Notes: a model not told the origin generated them from the letters alone. DNA of 64,000 nt from Mesorhizobium sp. WSM3859 (GCF_002295065.1 NZ_NSGG01000002.1:496001-560000), one strand, 5' to 3'. Shown: positions 42,235-51,815, counted from the first letter of the stretch. Made by a program: numbers and translations.

Positions 42235-42418
42235 TTCGTCATCCTAGGGCGGAGCAAGGAGCGAAGCGACGCGCGCAGACCCTAGGATCCATGCCGTGAC
42301 GCTAAGGCGTTGAAAACGTGCAGAATTCTGCGCCGTTGCACCTACGGTCGATGTAACGGAATGGATCCTAGGGTCTTCGCGACGGAGCTACGCTCCTGCT
42401 TCGCCCTAGGATGACGAA
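42235..42418. repeat. 184-bp inverted-repeat element (MITE- or REP-like)
   Basis: Long imperfect inverted repeat: the left arm (42235-42292) and right arm (42361-42418) are complementary over about 58 bp, beginning TTCGTCATCCTAGGGCG and ending with GACCCTAGGATCCAT at the inner edge. The 68-nt centre holds GCAGAATTCTGC. No coding potential. It lies between convergent genes, so it could form a large hairpin in both transcripts. No clear target-site duplication was found. Confidence 0.75.
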
Positions 42419-42447
42419 GTCGCGGGCGTTCGCGCTAATCGCGAGCG

Positions 42448-43056
42448 TCAAGCGTGGCCGGCAGCCGCGCTCAAATGCGCCAAGTCGATGCCAATCGAGG
42501 CCAGGATACGGTCGTATTTGCGCTCGATGTCGGCGTCGAACAGAAGCTCCTGCGTCGCCGGACAGGTGAGCCAGCCATTCTCGGCGATCTCGGTCTCGAG
42601 CTGGCCGGCGCCCCAGCCGGAATAGCCGAGCGCCATCAGCGCATGGCGCGGGCCGCGGCCGGTGGAGATGGCGCGCAGGATGTCGACCGTCGCGGTCAGG
42701 CAGATGTCGTCGGAAACGTCGAGCGAGGATTCCACGCGATAGTCGCCGGAATGCAGCACGAAGCCGCGGCTGCGGTCGACCGGCCCGCCATTGCGCACGA
42801 CGAAATCGCGCGTATGCGCCGGCAGCCGGATCGCTTCCTGCTCGTTCATGATTCCGAGCTGCACGAGCAGGTCCGGAAACAGCATCTGCTGCGTCTGGTT
42901 GATGATCAGCCCCATCGCGCCCTCGTCGCTGTGGGCGCAGATGTAGATCACGGAGCGCGCGAAGCGGTCGTCCTTCATGCCAGGCATGGCAATCAGGAAC
43001 TGGTCGTCGAGGAAGCCGCGTCCGGCGGCCGCCTTCTTGTGGCGCAGCAAGTCCAT
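42448..43056 (-). CDS. YqgE/AlgH family protein
   Basis: 202 residues covering the whole family: [25 protein letters not shown] near 13-37, AMGLIINQ near 48, a [14 protein letters not shown] segment near 90-103 and [22 protein letters not shown] near 142-163. Small soluble protein with a regulatory role suggested for alginate in Pseudomonas (AlgH); function here unknown. Confidence 0.92.
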   Translation of the reverse strand: MDLLRHKKAAAGRGFLDDQFLIAMPGMKDDRFARSVIYICAHSDEGAMGLIINQTQQMLFPDLLVQLGIMNEQEAIRLPAHTRDFVVRNGGPVDRSRGFVLHSGDYRVESSLDVSDDICLTATVDILRAISTGRGPRHALMALGYSGWGAGQLETEIAENGWLTCPATQELLFDADIERKYDRILASIGIDLAHLSAAAGHA

Positions 43057-43182
43057 GGGTTGAGCGTAACGCGTTTCGGCAGCGCCGAAAAGATGGTGTC
43101 AGTCCCCGATGTAACGCAAATATGATACCGGGAGAACGATGAGGCCATTGCGCGGCCAAGAACGGACGGTCAAATCACCGCC

Positions 43183-43989
43183 ATGCGATACATGAAGATA
43201 CTGGTTCTCGGCGTCGTTTTGGGGTGGGCTGCAAGCCTCCCGGCCGAGGCCTCTTCCTCGATCTGGTACAACTCGGAGGGCGGCAAGGTCCGGCTGGTGA
43301 CCACCGGCAAGCCCGACGAGGCCGGAAAGATCCACGGCGTGCTCGACATAGCGCTGAAGCCCGGCTGGAAGACCTATTGGCGCGATCCGGGCGATGCCGG
43401 CGTGCCGCCGCAGCTCGACATATCCGGCAGCACCAACATCGCCGACGCCCAATTGTCTTTCCCGCCGCCGCAGCGTCATGACGACGGCTACGGCAAATGG
43501 TCCGGCTATGATCGTCCGGTGTCGCTGCCGGTGACCTTTACGGTGTCTTCACCCGGCCAACCAGCGACCATCGACGCCCATGTCTTCCTCGGCATTTGCG
43601 AGACGATCTGCATTCCGGTGCAGACCCGGCTCAGCGTCGATCCCGCGTCCGATCCGGACAACGCGACCGACGCGGCATTGGTCAAAACCGCGCTTGCGAC
43701 GCTGCCCTCCCCGGCCCGGCCCGATTTCGGCATCAACGTGCTGCCCGGCGATCACGAAACCCTTGTCGTCCAAGCGCAGTCGCCCGGCGATCCGGAATCC
43801 GTCGACTTCTTCATCGCCGGCGAGCGCGACTACATGTTCGGCGCGCCGGTGCGCAGCGAGAAGGACGGCAAGCTCGTCTTCACCGTGCCGATCCTCGACC
43901 GGCCATCGGCCACGCCGACCGATGGCGGGCTCTATTACACGCTGACCAGCGCCGAGGGCTCGGTGGACGGGTTGCTGCCTTTCCCTTGA
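43183..43989 (+). CDS. Secreted DsbD N-terminal-domain-like protein
   Basis: 268 residues with a signal peptide (about 1-23). The mature part matches the DsbD alpha-type domain: GWKTYWRDPGDAGVPPQL near 62-79, FPPPQRHDDGYGKWSGYDRPVSLPV near 95-119 and a Cys pair in GICETICIPVQ near 144-150. It lacks the membrane and thioredoxin domains of full DsbD, so it probably exchanges electrons with a separate membrane partner. ATG 43183 or 43192 could be the start. Confidence 0.82.
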   Translation: MRYMKILVLGVVLGWAASLPAEASSSIWYNSEGGKVRLVTTGKPDEAGKIHGVLDIALKPGWKTYWRDPGDAGVPPQLDISGSTNIADAQLSFPPPQRHDDGYGKWSGYDRPVSLPVTFTVSSPGQPATIDAHVFLGICETICIPVQTRLSVDPASDPDNATDAALVKTALATLPSPARPDFGINVLPGDHETLVVQAQSPGDPESVDFFIAGERDYMFGAPVRSEKDGKLVFTVPILDRPSATPTDGGLYYTLTSAEGSVDGLLPFP

Positions 43990-44074
43990 TCCAGGCTTAG
44001 CGCAATGGTTGCGGGAAGCCATCCGGTCCGATATCCAAGGCATCGATCTTCCCCATCTCGCAAGCGAGGACCCC

Positions 44075-44557
44075 ATGACCATTTCGGTTGGCGAAAAACT
44101 GCCCGCATCGAGCTTCAAGGTGATGACTGCCGACGGCGCCAAGCCGATCACCGGCGATGAGATCTTCGCCGGCAAGAAGGTGGTGCTGTTCGGCGTCCCC
44201 GGCGCCTTCACGCCGACCTGCAGCAGCAACCACCTGCCTGGTTATCTCGAGAACCATGACGCCATCCTGGCGCGCGGCGTCGACACGATCGCGGTCGTTT
44301 CGGTCAACGACGTCCACGTCATGGGCGCCTGGGCGCACTTCACCGGCGGCGAAGGCAAGATCCTCTACCTCGCCGACGGCAGCGGCGATTTCGCCAAGTC
44401 GGTCGGCCTCGACAACGATCTTTCCGCGGCTGGCATGGGCCTGCGTTCGAAGCGTTTTTCGATGATCGTCGACGACGGCAAGGTCACCGCGATCAACGTC
44501 GAAACCAAGCCGGGCGTCGACGAGAGCGGCGCGGCGAAAATCCTCGAGCAGCTCTAG
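44075..44557 (+). CDS. Peroxiredoxin (Prx5-type)
   Basis: 160 residues. The peroxidatic Cys49 lies in PGAFTPTCSSNHLPGY, the Prx5 signature; VSVNDVHVMGAW follows near 78-89. Reduces hydrogen and organic hydroperoxides with glutathione/glutaredoxin or thioredoxin in the cytoplasm. I chose ATG 44075 (MTISVGEKLPASSF) after AAGCGAGGA. No resolving Cys is visible, so it is probably a 1-Cys enzyme. The stop codon is part of a palindrome at 44556-44595. Confidence 0.93.
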   Translation: MTISVGEKLPASSFKVMTADGAKPITGDEIFAGKKVVLFGVPGAFTPTCSSNHLPGYLENHDAILARGVDTIAVVSVNDVHVMGAWAHFTGGEGKILYLADGSGDFAKSVGLDNDLSAAGMGLRSKRFSMIVDDGKVTAINVETKPGVDESGAAKILEQL

Positions 44558-44677
44558 ATCAGGATGACGTTTTCGTTGACCCGCCATCCTGATCTCACTC
44601 TTTGTTGGAGCATGATCTTGTCCGCAAACCGGTTCCCACTTTTTGCGTGCGCTGACCTCCGGTTCGGGATCATGCTC
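44556..44677. repeat. Bipartite palindromic intergenic repeat, copy 3
   Basis: The first hairpin is a perfect 11-bp inverted repeat AGATCAGGATG (44556-44566) and CATCCTGATCT (44585-44595), starting inside the peroxiredoxin stop codon. The second has perfect 10-bp arms GAGCATGATC (44608-44617) and GATCATGCTC (44668-44677) around the core AAACCGGTTCCCACTTTTT (44626-44644), related to copies 1 and 2. It ends 2 nt before the DUF2938 start. Confidence 0.7.
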
Positions 44678-44679
44678 TG

Positions 44680-45156
44680 ATGCTCGACACCATCTGGCGC
44701 GCGGTGGCGATCGGCATCGGCGCCACGGTGTTCATGGATATCTGGGCGATCATTCTCAACAAGGCGATCGGCCAGCCCTTGCCCAACTGGGGCATGGTCG
44801 GACGCTGGGTTCGGCATCTGCCCGAAAAAGTGTTCCACGACGATATCGGCAAGGCCGCGCCCTATGCGCATGAAAAAGCGCTCGGCTGGGCGTTCCACTA
44901 CCTCGTCGGCATCGTTTACGGCGTGGTCCTGGTCGTGCTCGCCGGCGCAGGCTGGCTGGCGGCTCCGACCTTCCTGCCGGCCTTCATCCTCGGCATCGTC
45001 ACCGTCGGAGCCGGCTGGTTCCTGCTGGCGCCAGGCATGGGCGCCGGCTGGGCGGCGTCGAAACTGCCCAATCCGATGAAGGTGCGCGCGCTGAACCTCG
45101 TGGCGCACACGGTGTTCGCGCTCGGGATGTTCTCGACGGCGCTGCTGATTCGGTGA
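44680..45156 (+). CDS. DUF2938 family membrane protein
   Basis: 158 residues, mostly hydrophobic, with about four membrane segments. Typical DUF2938 stretches are GIGATVFMDIWAIIL near 12-26, NWGMVGRWVRHLP near 36-48, GWAFHYLVGIVYG near 69-81 and the GWFLLAPGMGAGWAASK loop near 110-126. Function unknown. ATG 44680 follows the palindromic repeat by 2 nt and has no clear ribosome-binding site, so translation may depend on the repeat hairpin opening. Confidence 0.85.
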   Translation: MLDTIWRAVAIGIGATVFMDIWAIILNKAIGQPLPNWGMVGRWVRHLPEKVFHDDIGKAAPYAHEKALGWAFHYLVGIVYGVVLVVLAGAGWLAAPTFLPAFILGIVTVGAGWFLLAPGMGAGWAASKLPNPMKVRALNLVAHTVFALGMFSTALLIR

Positions 45157-45188
45157 AGCGGAAAAGAGGGGCAGCTCCCAGTCACGAG

Positions 45189-45368
45189 CTAACAGGCGTT
45201 CGGCGTCGCTGCCGCCAACTTCCTCTGAGTCTCTTTTCGGAGGGCGTGGAAATCCAAAGGTTCTGGTTTCCCGCTCGCCTTGCCCTCATCCCAGAGCCGC
45301 TGCAGCCGGCGCACGTCTTCTTGATTCAGTTCGCGCCTACCTGCCCAACCTGCCAACGGTGCGCGCAT
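45189..45368 (-). pseudogene. Remnant of a ParD-like antitoxin gene
   Basis: A 59-codon frame from ATG 45368, immediately behind rnhA on the same strand. Its C-terminal two thirds, RRLQRLWDEGKASGKPEP then LDFHALRKETQRKLAA, matches the C-terminal toxin-binding half of ParD antitoxins as I recall them. The N-terminal ribbon-helix-helix DNA-binding half is missing, and no ParE toxin is nearby. Likely a truncated relic; a small expressed peptide is possible. Confidence 0.5.
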
Positions 45369-45370
45369 CC

Positions 45371-45901
45371 TCAGTAGCTCTGTGTAGAGCGCCGGGGCGC
45401 GCGTTTGCCGGTTGGAGCGGCTTCCTCCCGCGTTGCCGCAACCGGCGCAGGCCTTGCCAGCTTCGGCTTGAACGGCGCCATGCCTTGCCGGGCCAGTTCG
45501 TCGGCGCGTTCGTTTTCCGGATGGCCGGCGTGGCCCTTCACCCAGTACCAGGTCACCTTGTGGCGCCGGTTGGCCTCGTCGAGCGCCTGCCAGAGCTCGC
45601 CATTCTTGACCGGCTTCCTGTCGCCGGTCTTCCAGCCGTTCTTCTTCCAGCCATGGATCCATTTGGAGATGCCGTCCATGACGTATTTGCTGTCGGTGTA
45701 GAGATCGACGGCGCAAGGCTCCTTCAGCGCGTTGAGCGCGGTGATGGCGGCAAGCAGTTCCATGCGGTTGTTGGTGGTCTCGGCCTCGCCGCCGGACAGT
45801 TCCTTGGTGACGCCGTTGTAGCGCAGCACGGCGCCCCAGCCGCCCGGCCCGGGATTGCCCGAGCAGGCGCCGTCGGTGAAGATCTCGATCTTTTTGTTCA
45901 T
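45371..45901 (-). CDS. rnhA: Ribonuclease HI
   Basis: 176 residues. Degrades the RNA strand of RNA-DNA hybrids. The catalytic carboxylates are visible: Asp10 in [16 protein letters not shown], Glu in NRMELLAAI near 48, Asp in YTDSKYV near 70 and Asp in [12 protein letters not shown] near 135. A basic tail (about 150-176) exceeds the minimal enzyme. It overlaps the thrB stop by ATGA. Confidence 0.96.
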   Translation of the reverse strand: MNKKIEIFTDGACSGNPGPGGWGAVLRYNGVTKELSGGEAETTNNRMELLAAITALNALKEPCAVDLYTDSKYVMDGISKWIHGWKKNGWKTGDRKPVKNGELWQALDEANRRHKVTWYWVKGHAGHPENERADELARQGMAPFKPKLARPAPVAATREEAAPTGKRAPRRSTQSY

Positions 45902-46860
45902 GTCAGCCCGTATTCGGATGGCGACTTGATCGCGCGGTGGAAGCGCATGCGGCGGATATATTCGGTCGGGTCGCGCTTCATCACTAGCCCGCCATCCGGA
46001 ATGGTCAGCCAGTCATAGAGGCGGGTCAGCATGAAGCGCAGCGCCGAGCCGCGCGCCAGCATCGGCATAGCCGCCTTCTCGTCGCTGCCAAGCGGCCGCA
46101 CCGACTGATAGCCGGAGAGCAGCGCCGTCCCCTTGGTCAGGTTGAAGGAAAAATCCTTCTCGAAGCACCAGGCGTTGAGGCAGGTGGCGACGTCGTAGGC
46201 GTATAAGTCATCGCAGGCGAAATAGAAGTCGATCAGCCCGGACAGCTTCTCGCCGAGGAAGAAGACATTGTCGGGGAACAGGTCGGCGTGAATGATGCCC
46301 TGCGGCAGGCTGGTCGGCCAGTGGCGCTCGAAATCGGCGAAGTCGGCATCGACCTCGGCCGCCAGGCCCGGCTCGACTTCGTCGGCGCGGTCGCGCGATG
46401 CCGCCCAGAGCTTGCGCCAGCCATCGATCGCCAGCGCATTCGGCCTTCTCAACTGAAAATCCTGGCCGGCGATATGGAGGCTGGCGAGCGCCTTGCCGAC
46501 TTCCGCGCAATGGGCGGCGGCCGGCCGCCTGAGCGACAGGCCTTCGAGGAAGGTGATGATGACGGCCGGACGGCCGGCGAGCGCGCCGATGACGGTGCCG
46601 TCATGCGCCGTGACCGGCAGCGGGCAGGAAATGCCCTTCCTGGCGAGATGGCCCATGAGGCCGAGAAAGAATGGCAGGTCGGCCTTGTCGACGCGCTTCT
46701 CGTAAAGCGTCAGGATGTAGGAGCCGGTCGAGGCGTGGACCAGGAAGTTGGAATTCTCGGTGCCCTCGGCGATGCCCTTGTAGGAGAGCAGTTCTCCCAC
46801 CGGATAGGCTTTGAGGAACGCGGTCAGCTCGCCTTCGTTGACGTCGGTGTAGACGGCCAT
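45898..46860 (-). CDS. thrB: Homoserine kinase (ThrB2, aminoglycoside-phosphotransferase fold)
   Basis: 320 residues. Phosphorylates homoserine for threonine synthesis; the product is the substrate of ThrC at 35990. The APH-like fold shows [13 protein letters not shown] near 29, the catalytic [11 protein letters not shown] near 198-208 and the metal-site Asp in [17 protein letters not shown] near 216. Length is standard for the rhizobial/Pseudomonas ThrB2 type, not the GHMP-kinase ThrB. It lies between ispH (6-nt gap) and rnhA (overlapping), a common rhizobial order. Confidence 0.95.
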   Translation of the reverse strand: MAVYTDVNEGELTAFLKAYPVGELLSYKGIAEGTENSNFLVHASTGSYILTLYEKRVDKADLPFFLGLMGHLARKGISCPLPVTAHDGTVIGALAGRPAVIITFLEGLSLRRPAAAHCAEVGKALASLHIAGQDFQLRRPNALAIDGWRKLWAASRDRADEVEPGLAAEVDADFADFERHWPTSLPQGIIHADLFPDNVFFLGEKLSGLIDFYFACDDLYAYDVATCLNAWCFEKDFSFNLTKGTALLSGYQSVRPLGSDEKAAMPMLARGSALRFMLTRLYDWLTIPDGGLVMKRDPTEYIRRMRFHRAIKSPSEYGLT

Positions 46861-46866
46861 GCTGTT

Positions 46867-47871
46867 TCACGCCGCTCCGTTGACGAAGGCCATGTCGGCC
46901 GCCGTCAGTTCGACATCGCGCAGCACCCGCATCACCGGAAAATCCTCCGTTTCCGTGGCCGTGATGGCCAGGTCGATGGTGACGTCGAAGCGCTGCCGGA
47001 ACGCGTCGATGATCTCGTCGACGATGATCTCCGGCGCCGAGGCGCCGGCCGACAGGCCGAGCGTCCTGATCCCGGCGATCTCATCCCACGGAATCTCGGC
47101 GGCGCGCTGCACGAGAAGCGACATTGTTGCACCCGCCCGCTCCGCCACTTCGACAAGGCGGCGCGAGTTGGACGAATTGGGCGCGCCGACGATGAGGAAA
47201 AGATCAGCGCCGGCGGCCGTCTCCTTGACCGCTTCCTGGCGGTTGGTGGTGGCATAGCAGATCGATTCGGCCGCGGCCGCGTGCAGCTCGGGAAACCGCT
47301 CCTGGAGGGCCCGGATGATGCCGGCGGTGTCCTCGACCGACAAGGTCGTCTGGGTGACGAAGCCCAGCGCCGAAGCGTCGACCGGCACGAAGCGCGCCGC
47401 ATCGGCCTCGGTCTCGATCAGCGTCACGGCGCCTTCCGGCAATTGGCCCATCGTGCCGATCACCTCCGGATGCCCGGCATGGCCGATCAGAAGCACATGG
47501 CGGCCGAGCCGCTGGTGGCGCATCGCCTGCTTGTGCACTTTGGAGACGAGCGGGCAGGTGGCGTCGAGGTAGAAGAGATTGCGCGCCTCGGCATCCGCAG
47601 GCACCGATTTCGGCACGCCATGCGCGGAAAAGACCACCGGCGACTGGCGATGCTGCGGCGGGATCTCGGACAATTCCTCGATGAAGACGGCGCCGAGGCT
47701 CTGCAGCCCTTCGACGACGTAGCGATTGTGCACGATCTCGTGGCGGACATAGACCGGCGCGCCGTATTTCTTCAGCGCCAGCACGACGATCTGGATGGCG
47801 CGGTCGACGCCGGCGCAGAAGCCGCGCGGCTGGCAGAGCCTGATCGTCAGCGGTGGCTTTTTCTCAATCAT
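46867..47871 (-). CDS. ispH: 4-hydroxy-3-methylbut-2-enyl diphosphate reductase
   Basis: 334 residues. Last step of the MEP isoprenoid pathway, forming IPP and DMAPP with a 4Fe-4S cluster. The cluster cysteines are in [15 protein letters not shown] near 13-20, [14 protein letters not shown] near 105 and ICYATTNRQ near 206. HEIVHN near 44 and FSAHGVP near 80 are the substrate-binding His segments, and [12 protein letters not shown] near 232 binds diphosphate. Confidence 0.97.
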   Translation of the reverse strand: MIEKKPPLTIRLCQPRGFCAGVDRAIQIVVLALKKYGAPVYVRHEIVHNRYVVEGLQSLGAVFIEELSEIPPQHRQSPVVFSAHGVPKSVPADAEARNLFYLDATCPLVSKVHKQAMRHQRLGRHVLLIGHAGHPEVIGTMGQLPEGAVTLIETEADAARFVPVDASALGFVTQTTLSVEDTAGIIRALQERFPELHAAAAESICYATTNRQEAVKETAAGADLFLIVGAPNSSNSRRLVEVAERAGATMSLLVQRAAEIPWDEIAGIRTLGLSAGASAPEIIVDEIIDAFRQRFDVTIDLAITATETEDFPVMRVLRDVELTAADMAFVNGAA

Positions 47872-47947
47872 GAATTCTGGCCGGTTAAGTCGTAGTGCTG
47901 GACGCGAAATGAGGTGCGCACCCCTGCCCTGTCAAGAGCGATGGCGC

Positions 47948-48703
47948 TCACCCTTCCTTAGTCGGTCGGCGAAGCCTGAGGATCAGCACGGCGGCGAGAG
48001 CCGCAGCCAAGCCATACCAGGTGACCGCATATTGCAGGTGATTGTTGGGCAGGTCGATGATGGTGACGCCGCCGACCGGCAGGCCGCCGGGATTCGGCGT
48101 CTTGTCGGCATCGATGAAGAACGGCACGAGCACGAAGCCTGCCGGCAACCCGGCTGTGGCGGCCATCACGTCGCGGTCCTTCCAGTAGAAGATGTTCTTG
48201 GCGACATCATTGTCGGGAAGCATCATCGACGGTTTTCCCGGCAGCGGATTGCGCGCAAGCCCGGTCACCGTCACCTTGCCGGCGACCTCGCCCTGTTGGC
48301 GCCTGGCCGGATCCTTGAGGTCATACGGGACGAAGCCGCGGTTGACGAGCACGAAGCGGCCGTCGTCGAGCTGCAGGGGCGTGTAGACGTTGAAGCCGCT
48401 GTCGCCTTCCCAGGTCGAAAAGAAATGCCGCTCGCCCTGGTGCAGGAAGGTGCCGGTCACCGTCACCGGGGTGTAATCGACATCGTGGGAAGCGGCGAAT
48501 TCTCTCTCGACGTCGGCCAGCGGCAACGGTGCGGAATGCGTCCGCTTGTCGATGGTCGCGAGCAGGTCTTCCTTCCAGTGCAGGCGCTGGACCTGCCAGG
48601 TGCCGAGCCCGATCAGGATGGCGAACAGGACAAGGCCGAGGCCGAGGAGCAACGCCGAACGCGGCCGCGAACGGCCGGCCGCCGAACCGGTCGCCTCGGT
48701 CAT
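47948..48703 (-). CDS. SURF1-family cytochrome oxidase biogenesis protein
   Basis: 251 residues from ATG 48703. Two membrane helices flank a periplasmic domain: an N-terminal helix ending in GTWQVQRLHWKEDLL (about 25-50) and a C-terminal helix after NNHLQYAVTWYGLAAALA (about 220-240). These are the SURF1 signatures. Needed for assembly of heme a3 in subunit I. The start overlaps the DUF983 stop (ATGA). Last gene of the cox cluster. Confidence 0.93.
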   Translation of the reverse strand: MTEATGSAAGRSRPRSALLLGLGLVLFAILIGLGTWQVQRLHWKEDLLATIDKRTHSAPLPLADVEREFAASHDVDYTPVTVTGTFLHQGERHFFSTWEGDSGFNVYTPLQLDDGRFVLVNRGFVPYDLKDPARRQQGEVAGKVTVTGLARNPLPGKPSMMLPDNDVAKNIFYWKDRDVMAATAGLPAGFVLVPFFIDADKTPNPGGLPVGGVTIIDLPNNHLQYAVTWYGLAAALAAVLILRLRRPTKEG

Positions 48704-49086
48704 TCGTGGGATTCCAGCCTGCCCTCGGAGGCCTTTTTCGAGTACTGCAAAGTGATCAGCACGCCCTTGATCAGGCGCAGCGCCGTCAGGCAGAGCACCA
48801 GCGCCAGCGGTATCCACAGGATGAAGTGCAGCCAGAGCGGTGGGCTGAGCGTCACCTCCATCCAGAGCGCGAGGCCGACGACGACGAAGCCGATGATCAG
48901 GATGACGAACACCGCCGGCCCATCGCCGGCATCGGCGAAGGAATAGTCGAGCCCGCAATTGTAGCAGCGCTTGCCGACGGTGAGGAAACCGGAGAACAGC
49001 TTGCCTTCGCCGCAACGCGGGCAGCGGCCATGCAGGCCCGCCGAGATCGGGTCGATGGGCGGCCAGATCGCCTTATCTTCGCTCAT
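48700..49086 (-). CDS. DUF983 zinc-ribbon membrane protein
   Basis: 128 residues. A zinc ribbon, CPRCGEGKLF (about 22-31) and CYNCGLDYS (about 41-49), is followed by two hydrophobic helices (about 57-78 and 85-110). DUF983 proteins often sit beside SURF1 in cox operons; a role in oxidase assembly is inferred from that context. It overlaps SURF1 by ATGA. Confidence 0.92.
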   Translation of the reverse strand: MSEDKAIWPPIDPISAGLHGRCPRCGEGKLFSGFLTVGKRCYNCGLDYSFADAGDGPAVFVILIIGFVVVGLALWMEVTLSPPLWLHFILWIPLALVLCLTALRLIKGVLITLQYSKKASEGRLESHE

Positions 49087-49112
49087 ACCGGCACCGTAGA
49101 CCCTTTCGCCCC

Positions 49113-49145
49113 AAAAAATAAGGCGGCCACGTCGCCGCAGCCGCC
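49113..49145 (-). terminator. Intrinsic terminator between ctaE and the DUF983 gene
   Basis: On the minus strand GGCGGC (49145-49140) and GCCGCC (49127-49122) form a stem with a 12-nt loop, followed by TTATTTTTT (49121-49113). It lies 26 nt past the ctaE stop side and 27 nt before the DUF983 start, inside the cox cluster, so it may reduce expression of the two downstream genes. Confidence 0.7.
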
Positions 49146-49170
49146 CTTTGGGAATTGCAAAGCCGTCAGC

Positions 49171-50052
49171 TCAGTGGCCTTCGATCAGCGCGCCGTTCGA
49201 CGCCCAGACATAGACCGCGCTGAACAGGAACAGCCAGACCACATCGACGAAGTGCCAGTACCAGGCGGCCGCCTCGAAGCCGAAATGCTGCTTCGGCGTG
49301 AAGTCGCCCCGTATCGCGCGCACCAGGCAGACCAGCAGGAAGATGGTGCCGATGATGACGTGGAAGCCGTGGAAGCCGGTCGCCATGAAGAAGGTGGCGC
49401 CGTAGATCGATTCCTTGAACGCGAATGGCGCGTGCATGTACTCGTAAGCCTGCACCATGGTGAACAGCATGCCGAGGCCGACGGTCAGCACCAGGCCGTT
49501 GATCAGGCCCTTGCGATCGCCATGCAGCAGCGCGTGATGCGCCCAGGTCACCGTCGTGCCCGACAGCAGAAGGATGATGGTGTTGTAGAGCGGCAGGTGG
49601 AAGGGGTCGAGGACCTCCATGCCCTTCGGCGGCCATACGCCGCCGGTGAAGGCGGTGCGGGCATACTGGTTTGCCTCGCCGGGGAACAGGCTGGCGTCAA
49701 AGAAGGCCCAGAACCAGGCGACGAAGAACATCACCTCGGAGGCGATGAACATGATCATGCCGTAGCGCAGATGCAGCGACACCACGCGCGTGTGGTAGCC
49801 CTCATGCGCTTCCTTGATGGTGTCCGACCACCAGGCGAACATCGTGTAGAGCACGATGATCATGCCGATGAAGAACAGCCACGGATTGGCGATGTTGTGA
49901 CCGAAGACCGGGAAGTTGCCGCCCTTCAGATATTGCATCAGGCAGACGCCGCCGATGGCGGAGACCAGTGCGCCGACCGAACCCAGGAATGGCCAGGGGC
50001 TCGGGTTGACGAGATGGTAGTCGTGGTGTGGTTTTGCGTGCGCGTCTGCCAT
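49171..50052 (-). CDS. ctaE: Cytochrome c oxidase subunit III
   Basis: 293 residues, seven membrane helices. Recognisable stretches: [17 protein letters not shown] near 9, a [16 protein letters not shown] segment near 108-123, [16 protein letters not shown] near 160-175, the [29 protein letters not shown] block near 200-228 and a late [11 protein letters not shown]. Non-catalytic core subunit of the aa3 oxidase. One nt separates it from ctaG. Confidence 0.97.
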   Translation of the reverse strand: MADAHAKPHHDYHLVNPSPWPFLGSVGALVSAIGGVCLMQYLKGGNFPVFGHNIANPWLFFIGMIIVLYTMFAWWSDTIKEAHEGYHTRVVSLHLRYGMIMFIASEVMFFVAWFWAFFDASLFPGEANQYARTAFTGGVWPPKGMEVLDPFHLPLYNTIILLLSGTTVTWAHHALLHGDRKGLINGLVLTVGLGMLFTMVQAYEYMHAPFAFKESIYGATFFMATGFHGFHVIIGTIFLLVCLVRAIRGDFTPKQHFGFEAAAWYWHFVDVVWLFLFSAVYVWASNGALIEGH

Positions 50053-50053
50053 A

Positions 50054-50683
50054 TCAACCCCCGAGGCTTGCTTCGGTATCGGAAACTTTGTTGGTGCTGT
50101 TGCCGGCGGCCGGCGTGGACGAGGCGACCGGCTGTTTCTTTTCGACCGGGAACATCGTGTAGGACAGGGTGATGGTCTTCAAGTCCTTGAGTTCCGGCAC
50201 GTTGACGATGTCCGGATCGACATAGAACACGACCGGCATGTCCAGCGTCTCGCCGGGCTTCAGCGTCGTGTCGGTGAAGCAGAAGCACTCCACCTTGTTG
50301 AAATAGGCGCCGGCCATTTCCGGCTGCACGTTGAACGAAGCGCGGCCGGTGATGGGGCGGTCGAACTTGTTGGTGGCGCTGTAATGCGCCTGCGTCGTCT
50401 CGCCTATCTTGATCGTCACCGAGCGGGCTACCGGCTCGAACTGCCACGGAATGCCGTTGGTATTGGCATCGAAACGGATGGTGATGTCACGGTCGAGCAC
50501 GCGGCCGGCATATTGCTTCTCGGCGCGCTGCGTGGTGCCGCCATAGCCGGTGACCTGGCAGAACATCTTGTAGAGCGGCACGGCAGCGTAGGCCATGCCG
50601 ACCATGCCGGTGAAAAAGGCAAGGCAGACGGCGGCGACGATGCCGTTGTTCAGCTTGCGGGACTTGCTCAGCTCGCCCCCCAT
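50054..50683 (-). CDS. ctaG: Cytochrome c oxidase assembly protein CtaG (Cox11-type)
   Basis: 209 residues. One N-terminal membrane helix (about 15-38) and a periplasmic Cox11 domain. The copper-binding motif CFCF is in [16 protein letters not shown] near 125-140, and [13 protein letters not shown] near 40-52 carries the conserved Cys. Inserts CuB into subunit I. The start overlaps the small CoxF-like gene stop by 2 nt (TGATG). Confidence 0.96.
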   Translation of the reverse strand: MGGELSKSRKLNNGIVAAVCLAFFTGMVGMAYAAVPLYKMFCQVTGYGGTTQRAEKQYAGRVLDRDITIRFDANTNGIPWQFEPVARSVTIKIGETTQAHYSATNKFDRPITGRASFNVQPEMAGAYFNKVECFCFTDTTLKPGETLDMPVVFYVDPDIVNVPELKDLKTITLSYTMFPVEKKQPVASSTPAAGNSTNKVSDTEASLGG

Positions 50684-50874
50684 CAGCCGCCTCCCAACAG
50701 GCCCGAGCCGGTCAGGCTGGCGCCATGGTGGCCGAAGCGCACGATGGTGGCGGCATAGAAGATGACGACCAATGCCGCCAGCGCGACAGCGATGGCGATG
50801 GACCGGTTGCGGCGCGCCTTCTGCTGGCGTTCGGTCAACGTGACCAGTTCGAGTTTCTTGTCGGCCACGGTCAT
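50683..50874 (-). CDS. Small CoxF-like single-helix protein
   Basis: 63 residues: a basic N-terminal part ([13 protein letters not shown]) and one membrane helix (about 28-50), ending in a Gly-rich tail. It occupies the conserved CoxF slot between ctaB and ctaG of alphaproteobacterial cox operons. ATG 50874 overlaps the ctaB stop by ATGA and its stop overlaps the ctaG start. Function poorly known; identification rests on position, size and topology. Confidence 0.8.
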   Translation of the reverse strand: MTVADKKLELVTLTERQQKARRNRSIAIAVALAALVVIFYAATIVRFGHHGASLTGSGLLGGG

Positions 50875-51815
50875 GCTCCCCCCATCATGAGGGCGCGCCC
50901 GACCACACAGTCGACGAGATAGGCGGCGAAGATGGCGAAGAGATAAAGCAGCGAGTAGCCGAACAGCGCCTTGGCCGGCTTCATCGCGCGATCGTCGTCG
51001 GCCATGCCAAGCACTTTCCAGGCATACCAGACGAAGCCCGCGCCAAGGGCGGCCGAGACGACGCCATAGCCGGCCGTGGTGTAACCGAGCGCCCAGGGCA
51101 GCACGCCGACCGGCGCCAGGATCAGCGCATAGGCGAAGATTTGCCGGCGGGTCGAGGCATGGCCGGCGACATTCGGCATCATCGGGATGCCGGCGCGGGC
51201 GTAGTCGTCGGACTTGAACAGCGCCAGCGCCCAGAAATGCGGCGGCGTCCACAGGAAGATGATCAGGAACAGGATCACGCTTTCGAGGCTGACCGAGCCG
51301 GTCACGGCGGCCCAGCCGATCACCGGCGGAATGGCGCCTGCAGCGCCGCCGATGACGATGTTCTGCGGCGTCCAGCGCTTCAGCCACATGGTGTAGACGA
51401 CGGCGTAGAAGAAGATGGTGAAGGCAAGAAGCGATGCCGACAGCCAGTTGACCAGCACGCCGAGCGTCATAACCGACAGCACCGACAGCACCAGGCCGAA
51501 GGTCAGCGCCTCGCCCGGCGTGACGCGGCCGGCCGGCACCGGGCGGCCGGCGGTCCTGGTCATCACGGCGTCGATGTCGGCGTCGTACCACATGTTGAGC
51601 GCTCCGGAAGCGCCCGCGCCGATGGCGATAGCCAGGATGGCGATCATCGCCAGCAGCGGATTGATGGCGACCGGGGCCGCGACAAGGCCGACAAAGGCCG
51701 TGAAGACCACCAGCGACATGACGCGCGGCTTCAGCAGGGCGAAGTAATCGCCTGCTGTCGCTTCCGATATGCGAAAGCCCGCGTCCTTCATCACTCTGTG
51801 GTCGGCAAGGGCCAT
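50871..51815 (-). CDS. ctaB: Protoheme IX farnesyltransferase (heme O synthase)
   Basis: 314 residues, UbiA-type membrane prenyltransferase with about nine helices. The two Asp-rich motifs are visible: [20 protein letters not shown] near 73-92 and a later [19 protein letters not shown] near 199-217. Converts heme B to heme O for the oxidase. It lies 70 nt downstream of ctaD and overlaps the CoxF-like gene. Confidence 0.96.
   Translation of the reverse strand: MALADHRVMKDAGFRISEATAGDYFALLKPRVMSLVVFTAFVGLVAAPVAINPLLAMIAILAIAIGAGASGALNMWYDADIDAVMTRTAGRPVPAGRVTPGEALTFGLVLSVLSVMTLGVLVNWLSASLLAFTIFFYAVVYTMWLKRWTPQNIVIGGAAGAIPPVIGWAAVTGSVSLESVILFLIIFLWTPPHFWALALFKSDDYARAGIPMMPNVAGHASTRRQIFAYALILAPVGVLPWALGYTTAGYGVVSAALGAGFVWYAWKVLGMADDDRAMKPAKALFGYSLLYLFAIFAAYLVDCVVGRALMMGGA

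Noticed and set aside
46288..47895. Plus-strand open frame of about 535 codons over thrB and ispH
   Set aside because: Antisense shadow of two firmly identified genes.
48529..50172. Plus-strand open frame of about 547 codons over SURF1, DUF983 and ctaE
   Set aside because: Antisense shadow; codons mirror the membrane proteins on the other strand.
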